Part shown: positions 1 to 8,503 of the stretch, in pieces
Position numbering within the stretch: the first letter of the stretch is position 1
How the letters are laid out: each line of letters starts with the position of its first letter
NCBI RefSeq assembly: GCF_017795745.1
Contig: NZ_CP059067.1
Coordinates: forward strand, 2,666,001-2,730,000
DNA length: 64,000 bases
Source: Rhizobacter sp. AJA081-3
GTDB lineage: Bacteria > Pseudomonadota > Gammaproteobacteria > Burkholderiales > Burkholderiaceae_C
Reading direction: 5' to 3'
Notes under the pieces: model-generated
Databases searched by the model: none
Told to the model about the DNA's origin: nothing
Seen by the model: only the letters and a program-made list of their open reading frames with translations
Made by a program: the position numbers and the translations under genes

Positions 1-2
1 GG

Positions 3-452
3 GTTCGCTTCCACTCGACGATCGAGCTGGTCAACGCGCTGGAGCAGGAGAAGGCCATGGACAAGGCCGGGCAGATCGCGCACCGGCTGACCTACGTGGA
101 CATGCTGGTGCTCGACGAGCTGGGCTACCTGCCGTTCAGCCAGGCCGGCGGGGCCTTGCTGATTCACCTGTTGAGCAAGCTGTACGAGCACGCCAGTGTG
201 GTCATCACCACCAACCTGAGCTTCGGCGAGTGGGCCAGCGTCTTCGGCGACGCCAAGATGACCACCGCGCTGCTGGACCGCCTCACCCACCACTGCCACA
301 TCGTGGAGACCGGCAACGACTCCTGGCGCTTCAAGCACAGAAGTTCGACCACCACCGCCGCCAGGACCCGAACAACCACTCACCGAAAGAAAGGACTCAA
401 CCCGCAAGCCAAGAACTCAGAGATATCCTTAGACAAAGGCTCCCTCAGGTAG
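3..452 (+). CDS. istB: IS21-family helper ATPase IstB, 3' part
   Basis: This is the C-terminal part of the AAA+ ATPase that helps IS21-family transposase IstA capture target DNA. The reading frame is open from the left edge of the window (base 3), so the 5' end lies outside. The Walker B region [10 protein letters not shown], the sensor segment [12 protein letters not shown] and the ending [16 protein letters not shown] are typical of IstB. After FKHR the frame continues for about 35 basic, Thr-rich residues ([15 protein letters not shown]) not found in every family member. The stop is followed at once by IS21-type end repeats, so this is the distal gene of the element. IstA would lie upstream. 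Confidence 0.93.
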   Translation, partial: VRFHSTIELVNALEQEKAMDKAGQIAHRLTYVDMLVLDELGYLPFSQAGGALLIHLLSKLYEHASVVITTNLSFGEWASVFGDAKMTTALLDRLTHHCHIVETGNDSWRFKHRSSTTTAARTRTTTHRKKGLNPQAKNSEISLDKGSLR

Positions 453-463
453 CCTTCAGGGGT

Positions 464-514
464 GGGTCAGTATTGAATGAGCACGCCGGGTCAGATTACG
501 GTGAGCGTCAACAC
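464..514. repeat. IS21-family right-end terminal repeats
   Basis: Two direct copies of GGGTCAG lie at 464-470 and 488-494. They are followed by GAATGAGCAC and GGTGAGCGTCAAC respectively, the layout of the multiple terminal repeats of IS21 elements. The outer end is probably near 514. A small hairpin, AAGGCT/AGCCTT at 436-456, lies just inside, over the istB stop. From here to 770 I see no gene, RNA or clear signal. Confidence 0.6.
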
Positions 515-770
515 GCATTCCCCGCTGAAAGTCCGTCGAAGCACCCCCATTTGCGCTCCAATCGGCCGGAGCGTGGGGGATCGCGCCCGTCCCTTGGCGC
601 TCCAGAAGACACGACCTGGTTCAATCATCAGGCAGATCCGTTGAACGCAGTTGCGCCAAATCACTGACCAAAGTGGGGCTGCGGGCACATTATTGGGCGG
701 AAACGGTTGCACTTTCCGGTGATACGCTCCCATCCAAGGCTTGCGTCAATCAAGCACGGGATCTCTCGCC

Positions 771-1157
771 ATGGCTCCACTAGCAGAATTTGCCTCCGCC
801 GCGCGCCAATCCGCAGGTTGGGCAGCTTGCTGCGTCATGCTGCTTGTCCTTGCGCTCGCCGATCGAGTTACAGATTACCTGAAGCCCGGGGTGCTGCAGT
901 TCCTGAGGACTTCTCGATCCACCCTGCTCATCGCATTTGTCGTTGCGCTTGCCACGGCCTTGGAGACGCACTACGCCGGCATCTCACAAGTCTTGTTCGC
1001 GCTCTGGCTCGCGGTGTCCGCAGTCTGCCTGGTCTTGGCCATCATTCCGCCGCGCTCGGCTGAGCCGCACGGGCGCAACCTGTACTTCCGCATCCATTCG
1101 CCCATCACGTGGACATCGGCGGCCGAGGAGGTGCCTTACCACCCTCCTGCTCGCTGA
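771..1157 (+). CDS. Hypothetical small membrane protein, three predicted TM helices
   Basis: The product is 128 residues from the ATG at 771; an in-frame TTG at 741 would add ten. I do not recognise the family. Three hydrophobic stretches fit membrane helices: near residues 15-30 (CCVMLLVLALAD), 48-62 (TLLIAFVVALATAL) and 68-90 (VLFALWLAVSAVCLVLAII). A short polar C-terminal tail follows. No good Shine-Dalgarno precedes either start, so expression is uncertain. The gene sits between the IS21 end and the 1329 gene in the accessory region and could be cargo or a remnant. Confidence 0.45.
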   Translation: MAPLAEFASAARQSAGWAACCVMLLVLALADRVTDYLKPGVLQFLRTSRSTLLIAFVVALATALETHYAGISQVLFALWLAVSAVCLVLAIIPPRSAEPHGRNLYFRIHSPITWTSAAEEVPYHPPAR

Positions 1158-1328
1158 ACTCCTGCGAGCCGGCTCCAGTAGCCGGCCTAACCAGGTCCGC
1201 GACAGCTGCCCCCCGCAGACCTCGAGGTCTCGGATGGCCGGCCTGACATCGCGCGAGTTCACGATCTGCCCGCACAACGCCGCCGCCGACACGGCGAGCC
1301 ACAACCGCGGGCCACCAGGAGCACTCCA

Positions 1329-2309
1329 GTGGCAAAACAACCTACCGGCTCAGCGCCCGAGGGCGAGCCAACCCGTTTCGCACGCACCATCCTCTCGATG
1401 GCGATCGCCCAGACCCAAGCAACCCTCTTCGACGCCAGTGAAGAGGACCAAGGGGCGAGCCAACTCTTCAGAGTTCGGGTACTCGGTGTCGTCGGGCCCC
1501 TGCTCGTCGAGTCCGGGAAGTTGCTTTCTGAAGCATTGGCTTCTATCGCCAGCATCGACCTGCGGCATCGGATCGAGGCCGACACTTCGCTGATCCAGAT
1601 CACCGCGGTCTCGGACACCGAGTTCGACCACGAAACGACCCGGCGGCTCGGCGCGGCCGCTGCTGCGATGGCAGAGCGACTTGGTGGGGCCATGGCGGCC
1701 ATTGCTTCGCCGCTGCCGTTCACGCGCTCTGCGCAGAACGACGGCGACCGCCTGTTCGACCAAGTCGCCCAGGTGAAGAAGAGGGGGGTGCCAACGGCTT
1801 TCAGCTTCGCCGTCCGGGCCGGCTACGTCTCCGAACTTGGCGCACTCCGATTCACCGAGGTCCACAAGTGCGCCAAGTCCACCTGGCTCCAGGATCCTGA
1901 GCCGAGCACGACGTGGATCGAAGCGATCCTCCGTTCCAGCCGATCCGGCAAACAGTTGTCGGCCGCTCCGCTCAACGGCGCACCCGCCATCAAGGTGGAC
2001 ACGGATGCGGAAGACGATGCGGAGTCTGATCTGACCGCCCGGGCCCACGCCCTCTGCGGCGGCAGCTGCTGGCTCAACGTCAGGCGCGCCACTGAGCATT
2101 GCGAGAAGGCGCCTGAGCTCGAGCGCCACGTCCACCATCTGGTGGCTGTCGAGATCCGCGACGCCTCGCAGCTGAAAAGCTTGCGGCGTCTGCATGCAGC
2201 CACTGCGAGCCTGATCGAACAGGCCGAAGTGTTCGAGCGCGCTGCTTCGCAGCGAGCTAACCGGAAGCGTCCACTGGACCCGCCGCCTAGCTCGCGTCCG
2301 GCTGCGTGA
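1329..2309 (+). CDS. Hypothetical protein beside the dual recombinase
   Basis: The product is a 326-residue soluble protein of unknown function, starting at GTG 1329 behind AGGAG (1317-1321) with 7 bases spacing. It is Ala-rich and helical, with no signal peptide or membrane helix. The middle part contains LRFTEVHKCAKSTWLQDPEP and a Cys-containing segment (ALCGGSCWLNVRRATEHCEK) near residues 238-258, and the tail is basic and Pro-rich. It is convergent with the recombinase gene, and the two 3' ends overlap by 23 bp (2287-2309). Tight pairing with a recombinase suggests a mobile-element accessory gene. No function can be assigned from sequence. Confidence 0.6.
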   Translation: MAKQPTGSAPEGEPTRFARTILSMAIAQTQATLFDASEEDQGASQLFRVRVLGVVGPLLVESGKLLSEALASIASIDLRHRIEADTSLIQITAVSDTEFDHETTRRLGAAAAAMAERLGGAMAAIASPLPFTRSAQNDGDRLFDQVAQVKKRGVPTAFSFAVRAGYVSELGALRFTEVHKCAKSTWLQDPEPSTTWIEAILRSSRSGKQLSAAPLNGAPAIKVDTDAEDDAESDLTARAHALCGGSCWLNVRRATEHCEKAPELERHVHHLVAVEIRDASQLKSLRRLHAATASLIEQAEVFERAASQRANRKRPLDPPPSSRPAA

Positions 2310-5300
2310 GGAGGGCTCTCCCGTCGCGCCCGCCCGCCGGATCCGTCCGGCGGGCGGGCGCGACGGTCACGGCACTCCAGACCGCTGCAGCAAGGAGCAC
2401 GCGCATGCCAATGCGCGAGTCGCGCACTCGGTCGGTCGTGTTCTGCCGGATGCGCACGCCGACGCGAAGCTGACGAACCTTCCTGTTCGCACCGCCGTCG
2501 CGGGAGGCGGCAAGGTGCGCTCGCCTCGTGTGGCTGTAGCCGGCCTTCTCAATCAGTTCCAACCAGCCGGCCCAAACGTCATTGCTCACAGCCAGCGGGC
2601 CCGCGACCGAGCCCTTCTTGGGCCGGCCGCGCTTGCGCACAGGCGGTGAGCCGGCCGCAGACTCTTTGGACGCCCCACCAATCTTCGATGTTGAGGTCGG
2701 AAGAACGACTTCAACGTTCTTTGCATCGTCGACCAAAGCGCCGAGCACGCGCGCGTAGCCCAGCATCTCCGACTCGCTGCTCGTCACGAGCATGTTCTGT
2801 CGCTCGTCGACATGCCATCCGAGCTTGGTCAGGCGCAGCAACGAGTTCTCGTCCTTGGTGAGGGACTCACCAAGCTTCGAGAGCGCTTCTCGAACCTGGC
2901 GGATCTGGGCAGGCTCGTACCGCGCGTCCTTCTCGATGAGCCACCAGCCCGTACGCTCCGTGTGCCTGCCACGCGCCTGCTCCGCGATTGCGGCGGCAGC
3001 CTGGGCCACCGCCTGGATGTGCTCCTCCGAAACCATGGTGGCCGCAGCGACACCGTCGGCCCGACCATACTGCCGCAGTACGTCGAGCACATCATCCACC
3101 GCATCGGGCGTCAGGTTGCGGTAGGTCTCAGGCTCGAGCTTGTGCATCTCGGCCGTCCGGGGCTTCCAGCGCAGTGCGAACCGTCGCAGTTCGGCAGGAG
3201 TCAGCGTTTTGCCGACGGGTCTGCTGTCTGGCCACCAGGCCGTCTTCAACTCCATGGCCAGAAGCTCTCCGCCCAGGTGCCAATACGAGCGAAGCAGGGT
3301 CCTCGGCGTGTGCCCCATGATGTTCGCAATCGCCCAGATCAGACGCCGGGTCGCAACGGCCTCCTGCGTCAAGACATTGAGCAGCGCCTCCGGCTCGCAC
3401 CACTTCCGCAGAGCGACCTGCAGATGCGCATTGGCGCCCTGATGCAGTGCGAGCGCAGCTGCCAGCAGGCGGTTGGGCAGGCCATGGCGGCAATGGTGAA
3501 CACGAACCTGAGGGTCGCCCGTCACGGCCTGAAGGGCATCTCGCAGGCGCACGGCTACGCGGCCTCGCGGCATCATGCTGCGCACATCGGCCGAGCGCAC
3601 AAAGAGCGCGGTGGTCTCGCGACCATCGTGATACAGGTCTGCGTGCCGGAGCCAGTCCTGCAGAACCTTGTGCTCGGCCGGGCTCAACGTCTCGAGGATC
3701 GGCACGATGCGCATCGAGGTGTCCGACTTGAGACGACGGTAGAGGTTGCCCGACACCCGAATGATCCAGACACCGCCGACGAACTGGATGTCCTTTCTGC
3801 GCAGGCCCATGGCTTCGCCGATACGCAGCCCCGCTCGATAGCAGAGCACCAGAATCGCTGCGTTCATCAGGCGGCGTCTTGCGTCCACTTCCGAATCGCC
3901 CTTCAACAACTCAATGGCTTGGAGGTACTCGTCCTCGGCAATGAGGTTGGCGTCCACCCGCCCGGGCTCACCACGCGCAAGAGCGCGGACGGGCCGCCAG
4001 TCGATGGGTGGCACACCATGGCGCTTGCGCAGATAGGCGTGGAAGACACGCAGTGCCGTTTCGATATGCTCGAGTTGCTCGGTGTCGGCGAATTCCACCA
4101 GGTCGACGTAGAGTTCCTCGATCTCCACGGGGTCCATCGCCGCCAGATCCTCCGTGTCGACATGCTCGATCAGGCGCTTGGCAATGGCGGACCAGTAGGT
4201 CGTGATGCTACGCAGCGAGTAGATCCCGCCTTGCGTGCGGCCTTTCCTGCACATGGCGCACAGCCACTGCGCGAGGTGGCCACAGATGGCCGGGACGGCA
4301 ACTTCGTCCTGCAGGGCTGCAAAGCGCACGTCGACAAGCCTGCCCAGTTCGTCAATCCTGGTGCGGCCATGGGCCATGCCCTCGTCGTTAGTCACCGAGA
4401 GCTTCCTGACGTCAGCAAAGCACCTGCTGACCAGCGCGAGAAACTTCGGCACACCAACGAGCGTCGTGCTGATGGCGGTGTGGGCCGCGTCATGGTCGCC
4501 GGCGACTATGTCCGTCTCCGACTGCGTTGGCTCGGGCTTCTGCTTGGCGAGTGCCTCGAGGGTGCCGGGAAGCGGCTTGCCGCACACGAGACGCTCGATA
4601 GCTTGCGGCGGCAGTGACACGGACCCGTGGTCCCCTGTAGCAAACGAATGCGCGAGGCCACTCAGGCGCACGGCGGCGGCGGCCCGCACTGTCTGCACCG
4701 CGACCTTCAGGCCGCCAGCCATCCAGCCGAGGTTGTACTTGTCCGCGAACCGCGCAACCTGGGCCAGAAACACTTCGCGGTCAATGGCCGTCCACTTGCC
4801 GTCGTGCTGCACGAGCGTCGCAGCAAGCCACTCCGGCAGCGCGAACTGGCGGACACCGGACGAGTCAGACGCCAGGCGGATCCACCACGTGCGCGACTGC
4901 GGGTCTTCACGCCCCGGGATGTTGATCAGGTCGTGCTTCGGCTGCAAGGCCCATTCCTGCAACACCTGCGCATCAAGGACCAATGCCTCGGCCGCCAGCG
5001 CCAGTGCGAGGACGCCGGTTCTCGGCTCCTCGGGTGCGGAGGCCGCGTGGGCCTCCAACTCTTCAACGAGGCACTGACGCAGCCGAGCGGTCTGAGCTGC
5101 TGCACGCAGCGCCGTGTGCTCGATCTTGATCGCGAAGTCTGAGATCGCCACTTCGACCGAAGGAAGGCTCCAGCCGGTTTGGTACTGCTTCGCGGCTCGA
5201 GCAAGGAGTTCGCGAAGCGCCTGACGCAGGCGCACCGCGCGGTATGTATTGGTGTTGGACGTGCGGTCGCTGAGCCGCTTGAACAACAGCTCGACCTTCT

Positions 5301-7875
5301 CGTTGTTCAGCGACTTCAGCGCTGCGCCATTCAGCGACTCTTCAAGGAGTGTGTCGATCTCGCGCGAGATGGCATCCTGCTCCTGCGCGCGCTCCGCACT
5401 CCGGCGCTCATGCCCGAAGAGAAACAATGGTCGCACCATGCCGACGAGATCTTCATGCGCCTCCGACTCCGCGGAGTCTTCCAGCCAACCCGGGACAGCC
5501 TGCACGCCGGTATCGGCCGCCGCGGCATCGAGGAGCGGTCGCAGCGGCGCGTAGTGCGCCTCGACGGCCTGCAAGCTGATCGGGGACAGGTTTTGCGTTC
5601 CGATGCTCACGTGTCCGAGAAGCGACGAGATGACCTCGGCAGTGGCGCCGCGCTCGCGGAGTTCGGTCGATAGCCAGTGTCGCGCAAAGTTCAGCGGCAG
5701 GGGCCAGATGCCCTCGAGTTCCTTGCGCAGCTTGGCGGGCGTCAACGAGCAGATGTGCAGGTCCTCATCGAGATCGAAGAACAGCGGAGCGATCCGCCGC
5801 TCAGGGTGGTAGACGATTGACTTGATGGCCCGCGCGGTCGCGGGGGCTGCACCGCGAAGCTCCGTCATGAGCGCGCGCAGGTAGCTGCACTGGGCGCGGA
5901 TCTGATCCACCGCCAGAGCCGCCAGCACGGCGACCCGGTGGCCGCGCGCCGGCCCTCCGGATTTGTCGTCCAGGAGTCCGATGCGCGCATCGAGGTCGAA
6001 CATCTCGAGTGAGTCGCCGAAGTCCTCGACCGGCCGGCCACCTGTCGTGAGAAGCAGGTTCAGGACCGAGAGTGTCTGGTGCGCCCGATGCCGAGACTGA
6101 AGCGACAACGAACGATCGCGGATTCTACCGAGCAGCGCCTTCCTGGCTTGCTTGTAGATGCGGCGGAGCTCGCGGGGCGGCAGGTACCACCAGGATCCGA
6201 CCCGGAACTCCGCTTTCGCTTGAGAGCTCGAGCCTTCGCGCCATGCAGCCAGGACGACCCGACGGTGCAGTTGCTGCAACTCGGCAGCCTGGCAAGCGTA
6301 GTAGTAGGCGCCGGCCAAAGGTGGGTCGGACTCCACCGCGGTCAGCAGATGCACCTTCACGGCGTCGTGGCAGGCGGCGTACAGCGCAGTGGCCAGCCAC
6401 CGAGAGAGCTTGCCAACGAGCAGGCGAGCGTGCTTCTGCCGGAGCTTGGCCAGGAGCTCGTGCGCCTCGGACACCAGCACCTCTGGCGCAGCGCCGAGCG
6501 CGTCCGCGAGCCGGTAGCCTGGCGTGGCGTGCCCGAGGGACTCGGCAAGGTAGGCCTCTAACGCTGCCGGCATGGTCAGTTGGAACCGGTCGCCGTGGGC
6601 CGCCAGGAGTTTTCGCTGTGCGTCCGTAGGCTGGCGTGCGTTCGGCTCCGACCGGACCACTCGGACCCAGGATCCATCCCTCCTCAGCCCTGGTCGAACC
6701 GTGGGTTCGACGATGGTCTCGACCAGAGAGCTCAAGATCTCGCCAGTCACCAGTGACAACGAAAGCAGCGCCGCCGCGCGCCGCTCCTTTTGGTTGGTCC
6801 CGAGGAGCGCCGCCCGCAGCGCACCGACCAGCGCGCGCAACTCGTGCGGGAGGAGTTGGTCGTGATCGACCGCCAGATACTGGTTTGTGATGGCGGCGCG
6901 GAAGCCCGTCGCGCTGGCTCGGAACTCTTCGTGCGCGTTGCTCTCGCCGCACATGCTGGCCGATCGCTCGTCGGCACCAGCAACCGCGATCTGCTCGCCC
7001 GCCTCGCCGGCGCTGAACGCCGGGTCTTCGGTGGCCCCCTTGCCGTTCACGCTTCCCTCGGCCGGTGCGGCAAGTTCAGGCTGAAGCAGCTGAACTCGGC
7101 GCTCAGGTCTTGCGCCACCCTCGTCGTCGGGGTCGCCGGCAAAGATGATCAAACTGGAGGCCGGTAGGCGCTGAACACCCGAACGCAGGCCTTCCAAGAC
7201 CTGGGAGAACTTCACCAGGAAGGACGAATACACGGTGCTGCGCTTGGTGAGCAGCGGTTCGAGCGCCTCCTTCACCAGCTCCTGGGCGTGATCCAGCGTG
7301 GTCACCAGGTCGTTGGCCGACCCCATTTCATCCCAGTGTGCCAGGCGCCACCACTTCGCCTCTGTCAGGCACTTGCGGATGCCGTCAGCGCACTCCGTAA
7401 CCGTGTCGGAGGTCGTCAGCAGCGAGCCGCGCAGCATGGCCAGCAGCAACAACGCCTTGGCGACCTGCAGACCGTCGCCACCGCCAGCCAAGTGCTCCTG
7501 GCTGAGCATCGCCAGTACCGCGTACTCCGAGTAGGTACCGTAGAACTGGTTAGCGCCTTGGACGGCCGTTGGGGAACCTGGGACCGACTCGACCGTGGAC
7601 AGAATTGCCGCGAAGTCGGTTGGACACCAGCGGTCCAGAAGCCGCAGTGCGGGCCAGGATGGCTTGATCGCCAGCAGCGCCGACCAGTCGCCAGGCGCCA
7701 AGACATACGCCTGCAGAAACTGCCATCCGCCGTCGACCCGAAGCGGCTGGATCGCAGCCCAGAACGTCGTCTCCCACGCCACAATGATTGGGTCGGCGCC
7801 GCTTCGCTGCCGAGCCAAGAGTGCCGCTTCTCGAGGAGTTCGCACTCCTAGTGTGTCAGGGGTGGTAGACGTCAA
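2287..7875 (-). CDS. Giant protein with two tyrosine-recombinase-like domains
   Basis: This is a protein of about 1862 residues, starting from TTG 7875 (a GTG ten codons in is possible). The C-terminal recombinase domain has the full catalytic set: R1351 in AGLRIGEAMGL, K1383 in RRLKSD, H1460-x-x-R1463 in VHHCRHG, H1522 in IMGHTPRT and nucleophile Y1531 in LLRSYWH. It is preceded by a helical core-binding-like region at about 1195-1295. An earlier degenerate copy has R614 in TTGGRPVEDF, N729-x-x-R732 (NFARHWLST) in place of HxxR, and H755 in LLGHVSIG. Serine 764 sits where the tyrosine should be, nine residues after the histidine as in the intact copy. An AT-hook-like KRGRPKKGS lies near residue 1745. 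Ordinary phage integrases are 300-450 residues. The intact domain should cut and rejoin DNA; the degenerate domain may be structural or regulatory. Confidence 0.88.
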   Translation of the reverse strand: MTSTTPDTLGVRTPREAALLARQRSGADPIIVAWETTFWAAIQPLRVDGGWQFLQAYVLAPGDWSALLAIKPSWPALRLLDRWCPTDFAAILSTVESVPGSPTAVQGANQFYGTYSEYAVLAMLSQEHLAGGGDGLQVAKALLLLAMLRGSLLTTSDTVTECADGIRKCLTEAKWWRLAHWDEMGSANDLVTTLDHAQELVKEALEPLLTKRSTVYSSFLVKFSQVLEGLRSGVQRLPASSLIIFAGDPDDEGGARPERRVQLLQPELAAPAEGSVNGKGATEDPAFSAGEAGEQIAVAGADERSASMCGESNAHEEFRASATGFRAAITNQYLAVDHDQLLPHELRALVGALRAALLGTNQKERRAAALLSLSLVTGEILSSLVETIVEPTVRPGLRRDGSWVRVVRSEPNARQPTDAQRKLLAAHGDRFQLTMPAALEAYLAESLGHATPGYRLADALGAAPEVLVSEAHELLAKLRQKHARLLVGKLSRWLATALYAACHDAVKVHLLTAVESDPPLAGAYYYACQAAELQQLHRRVVLAAWREGSSSQAKAEFRVGSWWYLPPRELRRIYKQARKALLGRIRDRSLSLQSRHRAHQTLSVLNLLLTTGGRPVEDFGDSLEMFDLDARIGLLDDKSGGPARGHRVAVLAALAVDQIRAQCSYLRALMTELRGAAPATARAIKSIVYHPERRIAPLFFDLDEDLHICSLTPAKLRKELEGIWPLPLNFARHWLSTELRERGATAEVISSLLGHVSIGTQNLSPISLQAVEAHYAPLRPLLDAAAADTGVQAVPGWLEDSAESEAHEDLVGMVRPLFLFGHERRSAERAQEQDAISREIDTLLEESLNGAALKSLNNEKVELLFKRLSDRTSNTNTYRAVRLRQALRELLARAAKQYQTGWSLPSVEVAISDFAIKIEHTALRAAAQTARLRQCLVEELEAHAASAPEEPRTGVLALALAAEALVLDAQVLQEWALQPKHDLINIPGREDPQSRTWWIRLASDSSGVRQFALPEWLAATLVQHDGKWTAIDREVFLAQVARFADKYNLGWMAGGLKVAVQTVRAAAAVRLSGLAHSFATGDHGSVSLPPQAIERLVCGKPLPGTLEALAKQKPEPTQSETDIVAGDHDAAHTAISTTLVGVPKFLALVSRCFADVRKLSVTNDEGMAHGRTRIDELGRLVDVRFAALQDEVAVPAICGHLAQWLCAMCRKGRTQGGIYSLRSITTYWSAIAKRLIEHVDTEDLAAMDPVEIEELYVDLVEFADTEQLEHIETALRVFHAYLRKRHGVPPIDWRPVRALARGEPGRVDANLIAEDEYLQAIELLKGDSEVDARRRLMNAAILVLCYRAGLRIGEAMGLRRKDIQFVGGVWIIRVSGNLYRRLKSDTSMRIVPILETLSPAEHKVLQDWLRHADLYHDGRETTALFVRSADVRSMMPRGRVAVRLRDALQAVTGDPQVRVHHCRHGLPNRLLAAALALHQGANAHLQVALRKWCEPEALLNVLTQEAVATRRLIWAIANIMGHTPRTLLRSYWHLGGELLAMELKTAWWPDSRPVGKTLTPAELRRFALRWKPRTAEMHKLEPETYRNLTPDAVDDVLDVLRQYGRADGVAAATMVSEEHIQAVAQAAAAIAEQARGRHTERTGWWLIEKDARYEPAQIRQVREALSKLGESLTKDENSLLRLTKLGWHVDERQNMLVTSSESEMLGYARVLGALVDDAKNVEVVLPTSTSKIGGASKESAAGSPPVRKRGRPKKGSVAGPLAVSNDVWAGWLELIEKAGYSHTRRAHLAASRDGGANRKVRQLRVGVRIRQNTTDRVRDSRIGMRVLLAAAVWSAVTVAPARRTDPAGGRDGRALLTQPDAS
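2321..2366. terminator. 46-bp perfect hairpin at the convergent gene ends
   Basis: The arms at 2321-2341 and 2346-2366 are exact 21-base reverse complements around the loop TCCG. The stem is almost all G+C. It lies just beyond the stop of the 1329 gene and inside the last codons of the recombinase frame. No T-tract follows on either strand. A bidirectional transcription stop is the simplest reading, but so long a perfect stem could also be a recombination or replication site. Confidence 0.6.
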
Positions 7876-7910
7876 GGCATCAAAGCTCGTGTCTCTTTGC
7901 AGATCCTACC

Positions 7911-7985
7911 CTAGGCATGCTCTCATCATATGATGCAATGTTAGACTTTTCTGCGTTTCTAGCAATTCACTTATGCATTGCCTAG
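7911..7985 (-). promoter_or_regulatory. Promoter and palindromes upstream of the recombinase
   Basis: This is an AT-rich patch in GC-rich DNA. On the minus strand TTGCTA (7965-7960) and TAACAT (7943-7938) are spaced by 16 bases, a plausible sigma-70 promoter reading into the recombinase. Just downstream is the perfect 12-bp palindrome CATCATATGATG (7924-7935), well placed to act as an operator. CTAGGCATGC (7911-7920) and GCATTGCCTAG (7975-7985) form an imperfect inverted repeat around the whole patch. These could be regulator sites or recombinase binding arms. Confidence 0.5.
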
Positions 7986-8144
7986 CTGAGGGGTTCGCAA
8001 TGCCACGTTTCATCAGGGGCCGCCAGTGAGCGGCCCTAACTCTTCCGGGGCTGGGAAAGCCATGGGGAATGGCCCAGCGCGCCGAGAGGGGCCGAGTCGA
8101 CCACTTGATCTGCTGCGCCCGCGCGCTGCGCAGCTCCTGCGGCC

Positions 8145-8444
8145 GTGACTCTTCCGGGCCGCGCTCGCGCTGGTCGTGACGACCGCCGCCGTGCTCCCGC
8201 GGCCGCGGTGGATTCACGACTCACAGCGCTCGAGCGCAACATGAAGTACGTCGACGACGAGGTGGGCGCCTGGTGGGGAGAACTTGACCAGGAGACGAGG
8301 GCCCGCGCCGACACTGACCGAGCCGAGTCCGACGCTCGCGGCGCAGGCGACGACGCATTTGGAAGGCTACTCGCCGACGCTGCAGCCGGCTCCGTGCACT
8401 TCTCTCCGTTCGGCCTGGGATGGCTCGCCGTCGGGAGCCCGTGA
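8145..8444 (+). pseudogene. C-terminal remnant of a coiled-coil membrane protein
   Basis: From about base 8220 the frame encodes a charged helix (ALERNMKYVDDEVGAWWGEL, then alternating E/D/R) followed by AGSVHFSPFGLGWLAVG. That pattern resembles the extreme C-terminus of larger membrane proteins that end in a coiled coil and one hydrophobic helix. The first 25 codons from GTG 8145 are low-complexity Arg/Ala and do not look like real protein. No start signal is visible. An 11-bp direct repeat (ACTCTTCCGGG at 8039-8049 and 8148-8158) lies at the point where the recognisable frame would have been cut. A broken fragment is more likely than a working gene. Apart from the AT-rich promoter patch, 7876-8144 holds nothing else I can identify. 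Confidence 0.4.
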
Positions 8445-8503
8445 TGGGAACGGGTGATTGGTTGCGAGCTGGCTTCGCCGGCGCTTCTCCCGACATCAGC
8501 CGC

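Noticed and set aside
2812-4617. Open frame of 601 codons opposite the recombinase gene
   Set aside because: The translation lacks recognisable motifs and has the shadow composition of antisense GC-rich DNA; the minus strand encodes the intact catalytic domain.
7906-8217. 103-codon frame on the minus strand upstream of the recombinase
   Set aside because: It covers the AT-rich promoter and palindromes, has low-complexity Arg/Pro content and no ribosome binding site.
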